DNA of 54,091 nt, from positions 1 to 54,091 of the forward strand of contig CAJURN010000021.1 of NCBI GenBank assembly GCA_910589055.1, written 5' to 3'. The DNA is from an uncultured Muribaculaceae bacterium. Its GTDB lineage: Bacteria > Bacteroidota > Bacteroidia > Bacteroidales > Muribaculaceae. Position 1 is the first letter of the stretch; each line of letters begins with the position of its first letter. This document shows positions 24,156 to 32,273 of this stretch, piece after piece. Below the pieces are notes generated by a model that was not told the DNA's origin, did not search any database, and saw nothing but the letters and a program-made list of their open reading frames with translations. Made by a program: the position numbers and the translations under genes.

Positions 24156-24870
24156 CCGAAAACTGCCTGTGCTATTGCTGTTCCTCTCCTTGGTCGTTGG
24201 GGGATGCGTGGCAGAAAGAGATAAAAGTGAGGGACAGGAATTTCTGCCATCGGATTCCTGTGCCGTAGGCGTTGATGAGCAGAGCATTTGGAACATGATT
24301 TGGCCTGATGGGTCGCCGATTACACCGCAAAGGGACAAATATCCCGATGACGCACGCCCGGATGATAAAAAGGCTCGCAAAAGGATTAACCGCTATAAAG
24401 AAATCATCAATGAAGATGACGATACATTGATATTGTTTATATGCTCCAATGGCCTTGAATCATATGAAACCTGCGGTTGGAATACCAGAGGAGACACGCT
24501 CATGCTGGGGGATTCCGCGTTTATGCAGATAAGACCATTAGATATAGCAAAGTTCCCGATAATGGAATATGTCAACAAATGGAATGTTGATACTATCGCC
24601 AAATATTGGCCGCATTTTATTGAGTACGGAATGTGCGACATATTGTATAGTTACCCTGACTATGTTTTCCGCATAGTGTTCGACCGGGGTAAAGCTCATG
24701 TGGAAGGGACGGAAATCGGATGGTGGAACGACAGGGAGACCGACCGGAATAAGGTCTTGAACAGGATGTGGCAACCTCACCCTGACCCGGTAGAACTTGA
24801 AGAAGTCACCGTTAAGCCGAAAGACACGCTCATCACCATGCCGCCGCTGAAAATCAGGAAAAACTATTGA
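24148..24870 (+). CDS. array member A: putative lipoprotein of unknown function
   Basis: A 240-residue protein with signal MNNRKLPVLLLFLSLVVGGC, lipobox VGGC. Shared blocks with its neighbours: INRYKEIINEDDDTLILFIC, CGWNTRGDTLMLG, FPIMEYVNKWNVDTIAKYW and YVFRIVFDRGKAHVEGTEIG. The tail PVELEEVTVKPKDTLITMP is unique to this copy. The start is at 24148, after the leader ACAACACCCGAAAGAA, which recurs before copy D. AT-rich, unlike the glycosyltransferases upstream. Confidence 0.8.
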   Translation: MNNRKLPVLLLFLSLVVGGCVAERDKSEGQEFLPSDSCAVGVDEQSIWNMIWPDGSPITPQRDKYPDDARPDDKKARKRINRYKEIINEDDDTLILFICSNGLESYETCGWNTRGDTLMLGDSAFMQIRPLDIAKFPIMEYVNKWNVDTIAKYWPHFIEYGMCDILYSYPDYVFRIVFDRGKAHVEGTEIGWWNDRETDRNKVLNRMWQPHPDPVELEEVTVKPKDTLITMPPLKIRKNY

Positions 24871-24877
24871 ATACCAA

Positions 24878-25537
24878 ATGAAAACAGCGAAAACAGTCAT
24901 ATTATTAGCGTTACTTACTTTGGCATGGACAGTGTGCGTGGCGGAGGGTTCGGATGTCCCGGAAAATGCGATTTTCGAGTGGGAGTGCAAAAACACGGAT
25001 TCTGATTTATGGAGCATTTTGCATCCCGATGAAGAGGCTATTATAAAGGAGCCAAGGGTTTTCCTTCCTGAGGAAGATGGACTGCGCTCATGTATAAATC
25101 AATTTAAGGCAATTCTTAACTCCGATACAGACACACTGTTTTTTTTCGTAGGTTATAACTATATATACGATTATTTTGATCCTAAGGGATATTACGTATA
25201 CGGCTGGACTAATAAAGGAGATACACTTATGCTTGGAACAGCATCATATATTGGCAAACGGAGGAAAGAACTACCTAATGCTCCAATAATGGAGTACGTA
25301 TCTAAATGGGACGAGAATATCTTATCTACATATTATTGGACTTATGGAATGGCATATATGCAATGGACAGACTCCCCCGGTTATAGAAATGTCGTATTCC
25401 GCATTATCTTCAATAGATTAAATACGTATGTACAGGGTATAGAAGTAGATAATTGGTACATGACACCACAAACCATAGAACGACTTTATTTTCCTGAATA
25501 TATCCCGGAAGATTACATAAAAATGAAAACCGATTAA
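24878..25537 (+). CDS. array member B: secreted protein of unknown function
   Basis: A 219-residue exported protein: signal MKTAKTVILLALLTLAWTVC then VAEG, cleavage probably after VCVA. Family blocks: CINQFKAILNSDTDTLFFFV, YGWTNKGDTLMLG, APIMEYVSKWDENILSTYY and VVFRIIFNRLNTYVQGIEV. Residues 24-38 (GSDVPENAIFEWEC) nearly match copy C. It begins seven bases after copy A. Function unknown. Confidence 0.8.
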   Translation: MKTAKTVILLALLTLAWTVCVAEGSDVPENAIFEWECKNTDSDLWSILHPDEEAIIKEPRVFLPEEDGLRSCINQFKAILNSDTDTLFFFVGYNYIYDYFDPKGYYVYGWTNKGDTLMLGTASYIGKRRKELPNAPIMEYVSKWDENILSTYYWTYGMAYMQWTDSPGYRNVVFRIIFNRLNTYVQGIEVDNWYMTPQTIERLYFPEYIPEDYIKMKTD

Positions 25538-25591
25538 GCAACTTCAATCCCAAGGTGGCTAAATTCATTTATTTACAATAGAAATAAATTA

Positions 25592-26212
25592 ATGAGCAAA
25601 CTACAAATAATAATATTATTGGCTTTCCTCGCCTTGGCGGGGGCGGTGTGCGTGGCGGAGGTGACGGATGTTCCGGAAAATGCGATTTTTGAATGGAATT
25701 GCGACGGATGCAACGCTGATATATGGGATATGATTTATCCCGTCGTTTCTGCGATTAATGAGAATCAGATTAATTCGGACTTTATCTTGCCATCTGAGGT
25801 TGATATGATATTGAGTGTTAACAAATATAAGGATGCTGTCAATTTAGAATCGGACACACTATTTCTATTTGTCTGTTCGGAGTATATACACAACAACGGA
25901 TTCAAGACTTTCGGGTGGACTGCAAGCGGAGATACACTCGCTCTTGGAAATCCTTCGTTTTTAGGCGGAGATTGGCAAAGATATCCCATAATGAAGTATG
26001 TGGCCGAGTGGGGCACAGATACAATCTCCAAATATTATTCATCCAAAGGGATTGCGGCAAGCACAACGTGGACTGTGCCGAGAGGATGGACGAGCCAGGT
26101 ATTCCGACTTATTTTCTCCAATGGGAAAGTAAATGTACAGGGGTGCTCAATCATTGGTTGGGCTTCCGTTGAAGCCACTCCTCAAGATATAGAAGCAACT
26201 TATATTTATTAA
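25592..26212 (+). CDS. array member C: secreted protein of unknown function
   Basis: A 206-residue exported protein: signal MSKLQIIILLAFLALAGAVC then VAEV. Family blocks: VNKYKDAVNLESDTLFLFVC, FGWTASGDTLALG, YPIMKYVAEWGTDTISKYY and VFRLIFSNGKVNVQGCSII. The DNA for its signal (25622-25665) is nearly identical to that of the truncated copy at 27670. Shares DVPENAIFEW with copy B. Confidence 0.8.
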   Translation: MSKLQIIILLAFLALAGAVCVAEVTDVPENAIFEWNCDGCNADIWDMIYPVVSAINENQINSDFILPSEVDMILSVNKYKDAVNLESDTLFLFVCSEYIHNNGFKTFGWTASGDTLALGNPSFLGGDWQRYPIMKYVAEWGTDTISKYYSSKGIAASTTWTVPRGWTSQVFRLIFSNGKVNVQGCSIIGWASVEATPQDIEATYIY

Positions 26213-26229
26213 CAACACCCGAAAGAATC

Positions 26230-26907
26230 ATGAATAATCGAAAATCGCTCATATTATTACTGTTCCTCGCCTTGGCGGGAACGGTGTTGTGGAGTTGCTC
26301 GGGCAATGGATTAACTGGGACGGAAAAGTCGTGCGGTAGGGACGTTGACGCGTCAGAAGTCATGTCTAAAGCGGACTGTTATTCTTCACTGAAATCGTTC
26401 TCGCGTCGGTATACATTCCGGGGATATGACAGGTATGATGTGGTTGACAAGGTGCTTCCGGAAGACGGCCGAAAATTGCTTAATCTTGTAGATTGGGAAA
26501 TAGATAATATGCGTTCATCTTTTTCAGAGATGATAAAACGTCTGCCGTCAGGATGGAATGACACGGTGATGGTACTTTGCGTTTCGGGTGTTGAGGAAAC
26601 CATTAATTTAAACTTCCTAATCTGGAACCGGACTGATTCCATTCATATATTGGACTATCCTCTAGATGGTTCAGTTGAGAGCCATTTTAAAACAATATGG
26701 CCTATGGATATGGAGCGAATGGTGAAGATGGATAAGAAATGGCTGGAACACATGAGCCGTTTGGTTTTAGATTGTCCCAAGCTCACCGTTTTCCGCATCA
26801 TTCAAGAGTCGGATTCGGTTCTTTATATCGAAGGACGCAGCTTCAATTGGAACTCACCTCATGAGGCTCAGAGCCTCCGCACCCCTCCCGGCCTTTTGGC
26901 TGAGTAG
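26230..26907 (+). CDS. array member D: divergent putative lipoprotein
   Basis: A 225-residue protein: signal MNNRKSLILLLFLALAGTVL then WSC, lipobox LWSC. The body is the most divergent of the set, but still has DTVMVLCVSG and VFRIIQESDSVLYIEGRSFN in the family order. Its first 12 codons and the 5' leader (AACAACACCCGAAAGAA) match copy A, so leader and body seem to have different histories. Function unknown. Confidence 0.75.
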   Translation: MNNRKSLILLLFLALAGTVLWSCSGNGLTGTEKSCGRDVDASEVMSKADCYSSLKSFSRRYTFRGYDRYDVVDKVLPEDGRKLLNLVDWEIDNMRSSFSEMIKRLPSGWNDTVMVLCVSGVEETINLNFLIWNRTDSIHILDYPLDGSVESHFKTIWPMDMERMVKMDKKWLEHMSRLVLDCPKLTVFRIIQESDSVLYIEGRSFNWNSPHEAQSLRTPPGLLAE

Positions 26908-26973
26908 TGCGAATGGCATTTGTATAGATGATATTGGCATGAATGGACGGATTTATTTACTATAATCGCTAAA

Positions 26974-27642
26974 ATGAAAAACTTATTATTGATATTTCTC
27001 TTTATTGCGCTGTCGTTCATATCCTTGGCGAAGATTCATGAGCCAAAGGAAGCATTATTAGAGTGGGAGTGCAAGAAGCCTGAAACAAGTATTATTGACA
27101 TAATTCGCCCTGACAAAAATGGAAAGGAAATCGTATACTGTCTGCCCTTGGAAGGCGACTTTCAAGAGTGTATTAATAGTTATAAAACAATAGTAGACTC
27201 GGTTGAGGATACACTTTTTCTTTTCTTAGACCATAACTATTTTGAAAAATCGGAGTACTTTGCTTACGGATGGACTTCTTCCGGAGATACACTTGTAACG
27301 GGAACATCTCAGGTTTTATTAAATCAGCGTGATGACTTCTCAGATTACCCGATAATGAAATATTTATCAAAATGGGATGCTGATACGATAGGATGGTATT
27401 ATTCTCCACTGGGAATAATGGATAATGGTGAGCCATGGACTGAACCAGACTACACTTCTACGTATATATATCGCATTATTTTTGACAATAAAATTATTAA
27501 CGTACAGAGTGCGGAAGTCGATTTTTGGAATTTTTCACCGGAACGTATTGAGTTGATATTTTCTCCTGAATCGCAATTGTATAACTTATTGGAAGAACCT
27601 ATTGAAAATCCTCTGCTCAAATCAGTGCAAATTCTCGAATAG
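26974..27642 (+). CDS. array member E: secreted protein of unknown function
   Basis: A 222-residue exported protein whose signal (MKNLLLIFLFIALSFISLAK) has no cysteine, so type I cleavage is expected. Family blocks: CINSYKTIVDSVEDTLFLFL, YGWTSSGDTLVTG, YPIMKYLSKWDADTIGWYY and YIYRIIFDNKIINVQSAEV. EALLEWECKKPETSI lines up with the EWEC stretch of copy B. Strongly AT-rich. Confidence 0.8.
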   Translation: MKNLLLIFLFIALSFISLAKIHEPKEALLEWECKKPETSIIDIIRPDKNGKEIVYCLPLEGDFQECINSYKTIVDSVEDTLFLFLDHNYFEKSEYFAYGWTSSGDTLVTGTSQVLLNQRDDFSDYPIMKYLSKWDADTIGWYYSPLGIMDNGEPWTEPDYTSTYIYRIIFDNKIINVQSAEVDFWNFSPERIELIFSPESQLYNLLEEPIENPLLKSVQILE

Positions 27643-27669
27643 TCTATTGAAAACGAAAAACGTAATTAT

Positions 27670-27759
27670 ATGAAGCCAACAAAAACAATCATATTATTGT
27701 CATTCCTCGCCTTGGCGGGGGCGGTGTACGTGGCGGAGGGGATAAAAATGCTGGGTTGA
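27670..27759 (+). pseudogene. array member F: truncated sixth copy
   Basis: A 29-codon remnant: signal MKPTKTIILLSFLALAGAVY then VAEGIKMLG and a stop. The signal DNA almost equals that of copy C, with the Cys codon changed to Tyr (TGC to TAC). The rest of the gene is missing and normal chromosomal sequence (nadA) resumes about 110 bp later. This marks the right end of the array. Confidence 0.75.
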
Positions 27760-27836
27760 AATGGGTGTCAGGGGGAATTTGAAGTATGTGTGGCGGGTTT
27801 TTCGGAGGAAATTGGGCGTTTTTGGAAAAAGTGTTG

Positions 27837-27844
27837 TAATTTTG
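27837..27844 (+). promoter_or_regulatory. -7 element of nadA
   Basis: TAATTTTG lies 27 bp before ATG 27871; an ATTG at 27811-27814 could be a loose -33 at 22 bp. Confidence 0.5.
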
Positions 27845-27870
27845 TAGGTCAAAGACTTATAGAAATTAAA

Positions 27871-28815
27871 ATGACTGATTCAAAAGACGAGGCTCTCAAG
27901 GAGGAAATCCTCCGTCTCAAGAAAGAGAAGGGCGCTATAATTTTGGCTCACTATTATCAGCAGGGGCCAATCCAGGATATTGCCGACTATATCGGCGATT
28001 CGCTCGCACTCGCGCAGAAGGCTGCCGCCATCAAGGATGCGGAGGTGATTGTGATGTGCGGTGTGCATTTCATGGGTGAGACCGTAAAGGTGCTTTGCCC
28101 CGGCAAGAAGGTGCTCATGCCTGATCTTGAGGCCGGATGTTCGCTCGCCGACAGTTGTCCCGCCGATGCGTTCGAGACTTTTGTCAAGGCTCACCCCGAC
28201 CATACGGTAATTTCTTATGTCAATACATCGTTGGGAGTAAAGGCTCTGTCGGATGTGCTTGTGACTTCGGGCAACGCACGCAAGATTGTTGAATCGTTCC
28301 CGGCAGATGCGAAGCTGATTTTCGGCCCTGACCGCAATCTCGGCGGCTACATCAATTCTGTGACGGGTCGCGATATGCTGCTCTGGGACGGCGCCTGCCA
28401 TGTGCATGAACGTTTTTCGGCCGAACGCATAGCTCGCCTTAAAGAAGAGCATCCCGGCGCTCCGGTGCTGGTGCATCCGGAATGTAAGCGCGCGGTGGTT
28501 CTGATGGCCGATAAGGTAGGCTCCACGGCAGCGTTGCTTGAATATGCCATCAACTCGCCGGAGCAGAAATTCATCGTTGCCACAGAAAGCGGCATCCTGC
28601 ATGAGATGCAGAAGAAGTGTCCGGGAAAGACATTCATCGCCGCACCACCCACCGACAGCACCTGCGGCTGCAACGACTGCTCATTCATGAAGCTCAACAC
28701 ACTCGAGAAGCTCCGCAACTGTCTGCGCGACGGAAAGCCTGAGGTGATTGTTGACCCGGAACTTGCCCGCAAGGCTCTCGTGCCCATTGAGCGCATGCTC
28801 GAACTCTCGAAATAA
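27871..28815 (+). CDS. nadA: quinolinate synthase
   Basis: A 314-residue Fe-S enzyme that condenses iminoaspartate with DHAP to quinolinate in NAD synthesis. Marks: ILAHYYQQGPIQDIADYIGDSL (substrate His/Tyr), MCGVHFMGETVKVLCPGKKV, VLVHPECKRAVV and CGCNDCSFMKLNTLE; cluster cysteines lie in these three blocks. ATG 27871 is chosen because it follows the -7 element and fits the family. nadB and nadC are not in the window. Confidence 0.96.
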   Translation: MTDSKDEALKEEILRLKKEKGAIILAHYYQQGPIQDIADYIGDSLALAQKAAAIKDAEVIVMCGVHFMGETVKVLCPGKKVLMPDLEAGCSLADSCPADAFETFVKAHPDHTVISYVNTSLGVKALSDVLVTSGNARKIVESFPADAKLIFGPDRNLGGYINSVTGRDMLLWDGACHVHERFSAERIARLKEEHPGAPVLVHPECKRAVVLMADKVGSTAALLEYAINSPEQKFIVATESGILHEMQKKCPGKTFIAAPPTDSTCGCNDCSFMKLNTLEKLRNCLRDGKPEVIVDPELARKALVPIERMLELSK

Positions 28816-28849
28816 ATCAACCTCTAACAACCAATAATATCCTTCCGCA

Positions 28850-31630
28850 ATGGAATACAAGCATAAAGACATCGAAAGCCGCTGGCAGAATTACTGGAAA
28901 GAAAATGCCACATACCGTGCCGGAATCGACACATCGAAGCCCAAGTTTTATGTTCTCGACATGTTTCCCTATCCTTCGGGAGCGGGGTTGCATGTGGGTC
29001 ATCCCCTTGGCTACATAGCAAGTGACATCTACACCCGCTACAAGCGCCTTCAGGGCTTCAACGTGCTTCACCCCATGGGCTACGATGCCTACGGCCTTCC
29101 GGCCGAACAGTATGCCATCCAGACCGGACAGCATCCCGAAATCACAACGCGGCAGAACATCGCACGCTACCGCAGCCAGCTCGACAAGATCGGTTTCAGC
29201 TTCGACTGGGACCGTGAGATAAAGACCTGCGATCCCGAGTTCTACAAATGGACGCAGTGGGCTTTCATCCGCATGTTCGAGTCGTACTATGACAATGTTG
29301 CCGACAAAGCAATGCCGATTGCTGAACTTGTGAAGCATTTCGAAGCTCACGGAACAGCGGGGGTAGATGCGGCCTGCGGTAAGGAAATGGAATTCACCGC
29401 CGCCGAATGGAAGGCGATGAGTGACAAGGAGAAGAGCGACGCGCTGATGAACTGGCGAATCGCTTACCTTGGAAACACGATGGTGAACTGGTGTCCGAAA
29501 CTCGGCACCGTGCTTGCCAACGATGAGGTGAGCGAGGGCGTATCGGTACGCGGAGGATTCCCCGTAGAGCAGAAGATGATGTACCAGTGGTGTCTTCGTG
29601 TCTCGGCATATGCCGACCGTCTTCTCAAAGGGCTTGACAAGATTGACTGGACCGACTCGCTCAAGGAAACACAGCGCAACTGGATTGGCCGCTCCGAAGG
29701 TGCCGAGATGCGTTTCCGTATCGACGGCCGCGACGATGTTGAGCTTGAAATCTTCACCACCCGTGCCGATACCGTGTTCGGTGTCACCTTCATGGTGCTC
29801 GCTCCCGAGAGCGTGTATGTGGATATGATTACCACCGACAGCCAGCGTGAGGCAGTGAAGGAATATCTCACCGCCGTGAAGCACAAGACCGAGCGCGAGC
29901 GCATGATAGACAAGAAAGTGACCGGAGTATTCACAGGTGCATATGCCATCAATCCTCTTACGGGCAAGAAAATACCCGTCTGGGTGAGCGACTACGTGCT
30001 TGCCGGTTACGGTACGGGCGCCATCATGGCCGTCCCTGCTCATGACAGCCGCGACTACGCTTTTGCCCGCAAGTTCGACCTCCCAATTATCCCCCTTATC
30101 GAGGGTGCTGATGTGAGCGAGCAGAGCTTCGATGCCAAAGAAGGCATCATGATGAATTCCGAGGGACCCGAATTGTCGCTCAACGGTCTTACCGTGCCTG
30201 AAGCCATCGCCGCCACCAAGAAATTCATTTCCGAGAAAGGAATTGGCAAAGTGAAGGTGAATTTCCGTCTTCGCGATGCCATTTTCAGCCGTCAGCGCTA
30301 TTGGGGCGAGCCGTTCCCCGTTTATTACAAGGATGGAATTCCCTGCATGCTTGATGATTCATCCCTGCCTCTGGAACTTCCGGAAATCGACAAATATCTC
30401 CCCACCGAAACAGGCGAACCGCCACTGGGACGTGCCAAAGACTGGAAAACTCAAGAAGGCTATCCTCTCGAACTCAACACCATGCCCGGTTTCGCAGGTT
30501 CATCGGCTTACTATCTCCGCTACATGGATCCTCGCAATTCCGAGGCTCTCGTGTCGAAGGAGGCTAATGATTACTGGCGCAGCGTCGACCTCTACATCGG
30601 AGGCAGCGAGCATGCCACAGGTCACCTGATTTACAGCCGTTTCTGGAATAAATTCCTCTATGACCTCGGCGAAGTATGTGAGGACGAGCCTTTCCGCAAG
30701 CTCATCAACCAGGGCATGATTCAGGGACGAAGCAACTTCGTGTATCGAATCAAGGATACGAACACCTTTGTAAGCTACGGACTTAAAGAGCAATACGATA
30801 CTACGCCTATCCACGTTGACGTGAATATCGTGAGCAACGATATTCTCGACCTCGAGGCCTTCAAGGCATGGCGCCCCGAATATGCCGACGCCCAGTTTGT
30901 GCTTGAGGACGGTGGCAAGTATGTGTGCGGATATGCTGTTGAAAAGATGTCGAAGTCGATGTTCAATGTCGTTAATCCCGACGACATCGTTGAACGCTAC
31001 GGCGCCGACACACTCCGCCTGTATGAAATGTTCCTTGGCCCGCTTGAACAGAGCAAACCCTGGGACACCAACGGTATTGACGGCGTGAACCGTTTCATCA
31101 AGAAACTGTGGTCGCTTTACTATAAAGGCGACACCCTGCTTGTGGATGATTCCGAGCCTACACGCGACAATCTCAAGAGTCTCCACAAACTCATCAAGAA
31201 GGTTACAGGCGATATTGAGAGCTTCTCGTTCAATACTTCTGTGGCCGCATTTATGATATGCGTCAACGAACTCGGCGCACAGAAGTGCCACTCGCGCAAG
31301 GTGCTCGCCGAGCTGCTTGTTGTGCTTGCGCCATTCGCACCGCACGTAGCTGAAGAGCTCTGGCACTCCGCGATAGGCGAGACCGGCACAATCTGCGATG
31401 CCCGCTGGCCCGAATTCCGCGAGGAATATCTCAAGGAAGATTCCGTAACGATGGCGGTTTCCTTCAACGGCAAGGCCCGCTACAACATCACCGTCCCCGC
31501 CGACATGCCCCGGGAGGAAGTTGAGAAAGTGGCTCTCTCCGATGCCGGTGCTGCCAAGTGGCTCGAAGGCAAGACGGTGAAGAAGATTATCGTTGTGCCC
31601 GGAAAGATTGTAAATATCGTTGTAGCATAA
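28850..31630 (+). CDS. leuS: leucyl-tRNA synthetase
   Basis: A 926-residue class I synthetase. Signature PYPSGAGLHVGHPLGYIASD (HIGH = HVGH), editing domain around residues 230-420 (TTRADTVFGVTFMVLAPE), KMSKS as EKMSKSMFNVVNPDDIV and a C-terminal anticodon domain. The length is greater than E. coli LeuS (860), from an insert of about 60 residues near 155-215 (AHGTAGVDAACGKEMEFTAA), typical of Bacteroidota. It lies 34 bp after nadA. Confidence 0.97.
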   Translation: MEYKHKDIESRWQNYWKENATYRAGIDTSKPKFYVLDMFPYPSGAGLHVGHPLGYIASDIYTRYKRLQGFNVLHPMGYDAYGLPAEQYAIQTGQHPEITTRQNIARYRSQLDKIGFSFDWDREIKTCDPEFYKWTQWAFIRMFESYYDNVADKAMPIAELVKHFEAHGTAGVDAACGKEMEFTAAEWKAMSDKEKSDALMNWRIAYLGNTMVNWCPKLGTVLANDEVSEGVSVRGGFPVEQKMMYQWCLRVSAYADRLLKGLDKIDWTDSLKETQRNWIGRSEGAEMRFRIDGRDDVELEIFTTRADTVFGVTFMVLAPESVYVDMITTDSQREAVKEYLTAVKHKTERERMIDKKVTGVFTGAYAINPLTGKKIPVWVSDYVLAGYGTGAIMAVPAHDSRDYAFARKFDLPIIPLIEGADVSEQSFDAKEGIMMNSEGPELSLNGLTVPEAIAATKKFISEKGIGKVKVNFRLRDAIFSRQRYWGEPFPVYYKDGIPCMLDDSSLPLELPEIDKYLPTETGEPPLGRAKDWKTQEGYPLELNTMPGFAGSSAYYLRYMDPRNSEALVSKEANDYWRSVDLYIGGSEHATGHLIYSRFWNKFLYDLGEVCEDEPFRKLINQGMIQGRSNFVYRIKDTNTFVSYGLKEQYDTTPIHVDVNIVSNDILDLEAFKAWRPEYADAQFVLEDGGKYVCGYAVEKMSKSMFNVVNPDDIVERYGADTLRLYEMFLGPLEQSKPWDTNGIDGVNRFIKKLWSLYYKGDTLLVDDSEPTRDNLKSLHKLIKKVTGDIESFSFNTSVAAFMICVNELGAQKCHSRKVLAELLVVLAPFAPHVAEELWHSAIGETGTICDARWPEFREEYLKEDSVTMAVSFNGKARYNITVPADMPREEVEKVALSDAGAAKWLEGKTVKKIIVVPGKIVNIVVA

Positions 31631-31659
31631 TAAAGTGTTCGTATTCTCGTTATTACACT

Positions 31660-32244
31660 GTGAAAAAGTTAGTTTTCGCCACCAATAATTCCCATAAGCT
31701 ATCGGAAATCCGCGCTATCCTTGGCGACCGGATGGAAATCCTGTCGCTTTCCGACATCGGATGCCATGACGATATTCCTGAGGATGCCCCTACCTTTGAA
31801 GGCAATGCCCTTGCCAAGGCAATGTGGGTGAAGGAAAAGTATGGCTACGATTGTTTCGCCGATGATTCCGGACTTGAGGTGGATGCCCTCGGCGGTGCTC
31901 CAGGCGTATATAGCGCCCGCTTCTGCGGACGTCCTCACGACGATGCGGGAAACAATGCCATGCTGCTTGAAAAACTTGCGGGGGCGGAGTCCCGGGCGGC
32001 ACGTTTCCGTACGGCAATCGCACTCGTGGTTGGCGAAAACCGACATTTCTTCAATGGCGAGATTCACGGATGCATACTTGAAGCTCCTGCCGGAGACGGC
32101 GGATTCGGCTACGACCCGCTTTTCCGTCCTGATGGCTGGAATCATACGTTCGCGCAAGGTACACCCGAAGAGAAAAATGCCGTGAGCCATCGCGGTCGGG
32201 CCGTGCGTGCCTTGATTGATTTTCTTGAGAACAACGCCATTTAA
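31660..32244 (+). CDS. rdgB: XTP/dITP diphosphatase (RdgB/HAM1)
   Basis: A 194-residue house-cleaning enzyme that hydrolyses ITP, dITP and XTP. Marks: LVFATNNSHKLSEIRAIL, DDSGLEVDALGGAPGVYSAR (catalytic Asp), GGFGYDPLFRPDGW and SHRGRAVRAL. The start is GTG 31660, 29 bp after leuS; an upstream ATG would lie in leuS. It precedes porZ by 29 bp. Confidence 0.95.
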   Translation: MKKLVFATNNSHKLSEIRAILGDRMEILSLSDIGCHDDIPEDAPTFEGNALAKAMWVKEKYGYDCFADDSGLEVDALGGAPGVYSARFCGRPHDDAGNNAMLLEKLAGAESRAARFRTAIALVVGENRHFFNGEIHGCILEAPAGDGGFGYDPLFRPDGWNHTFAQGTPEEKNAVSHRGRAVRALIDFLENNAI

Positions 32245-32273
32245 CCAGAATAAAAACACAAGACTCCAGACAG

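Noticed and set aside
24148..27642. One gene broken by frameshifts
   Set aside because: Each member has its own start, signal peptide and stop, so this is a tandem family and not a decayed single gene.
28817..30043. 408-codon minus-strand frame opposite leuS
   Set aside because: Antisense of the leuS N-terminal half, which has intact HIGH and editing motifs; no support for a second gene.
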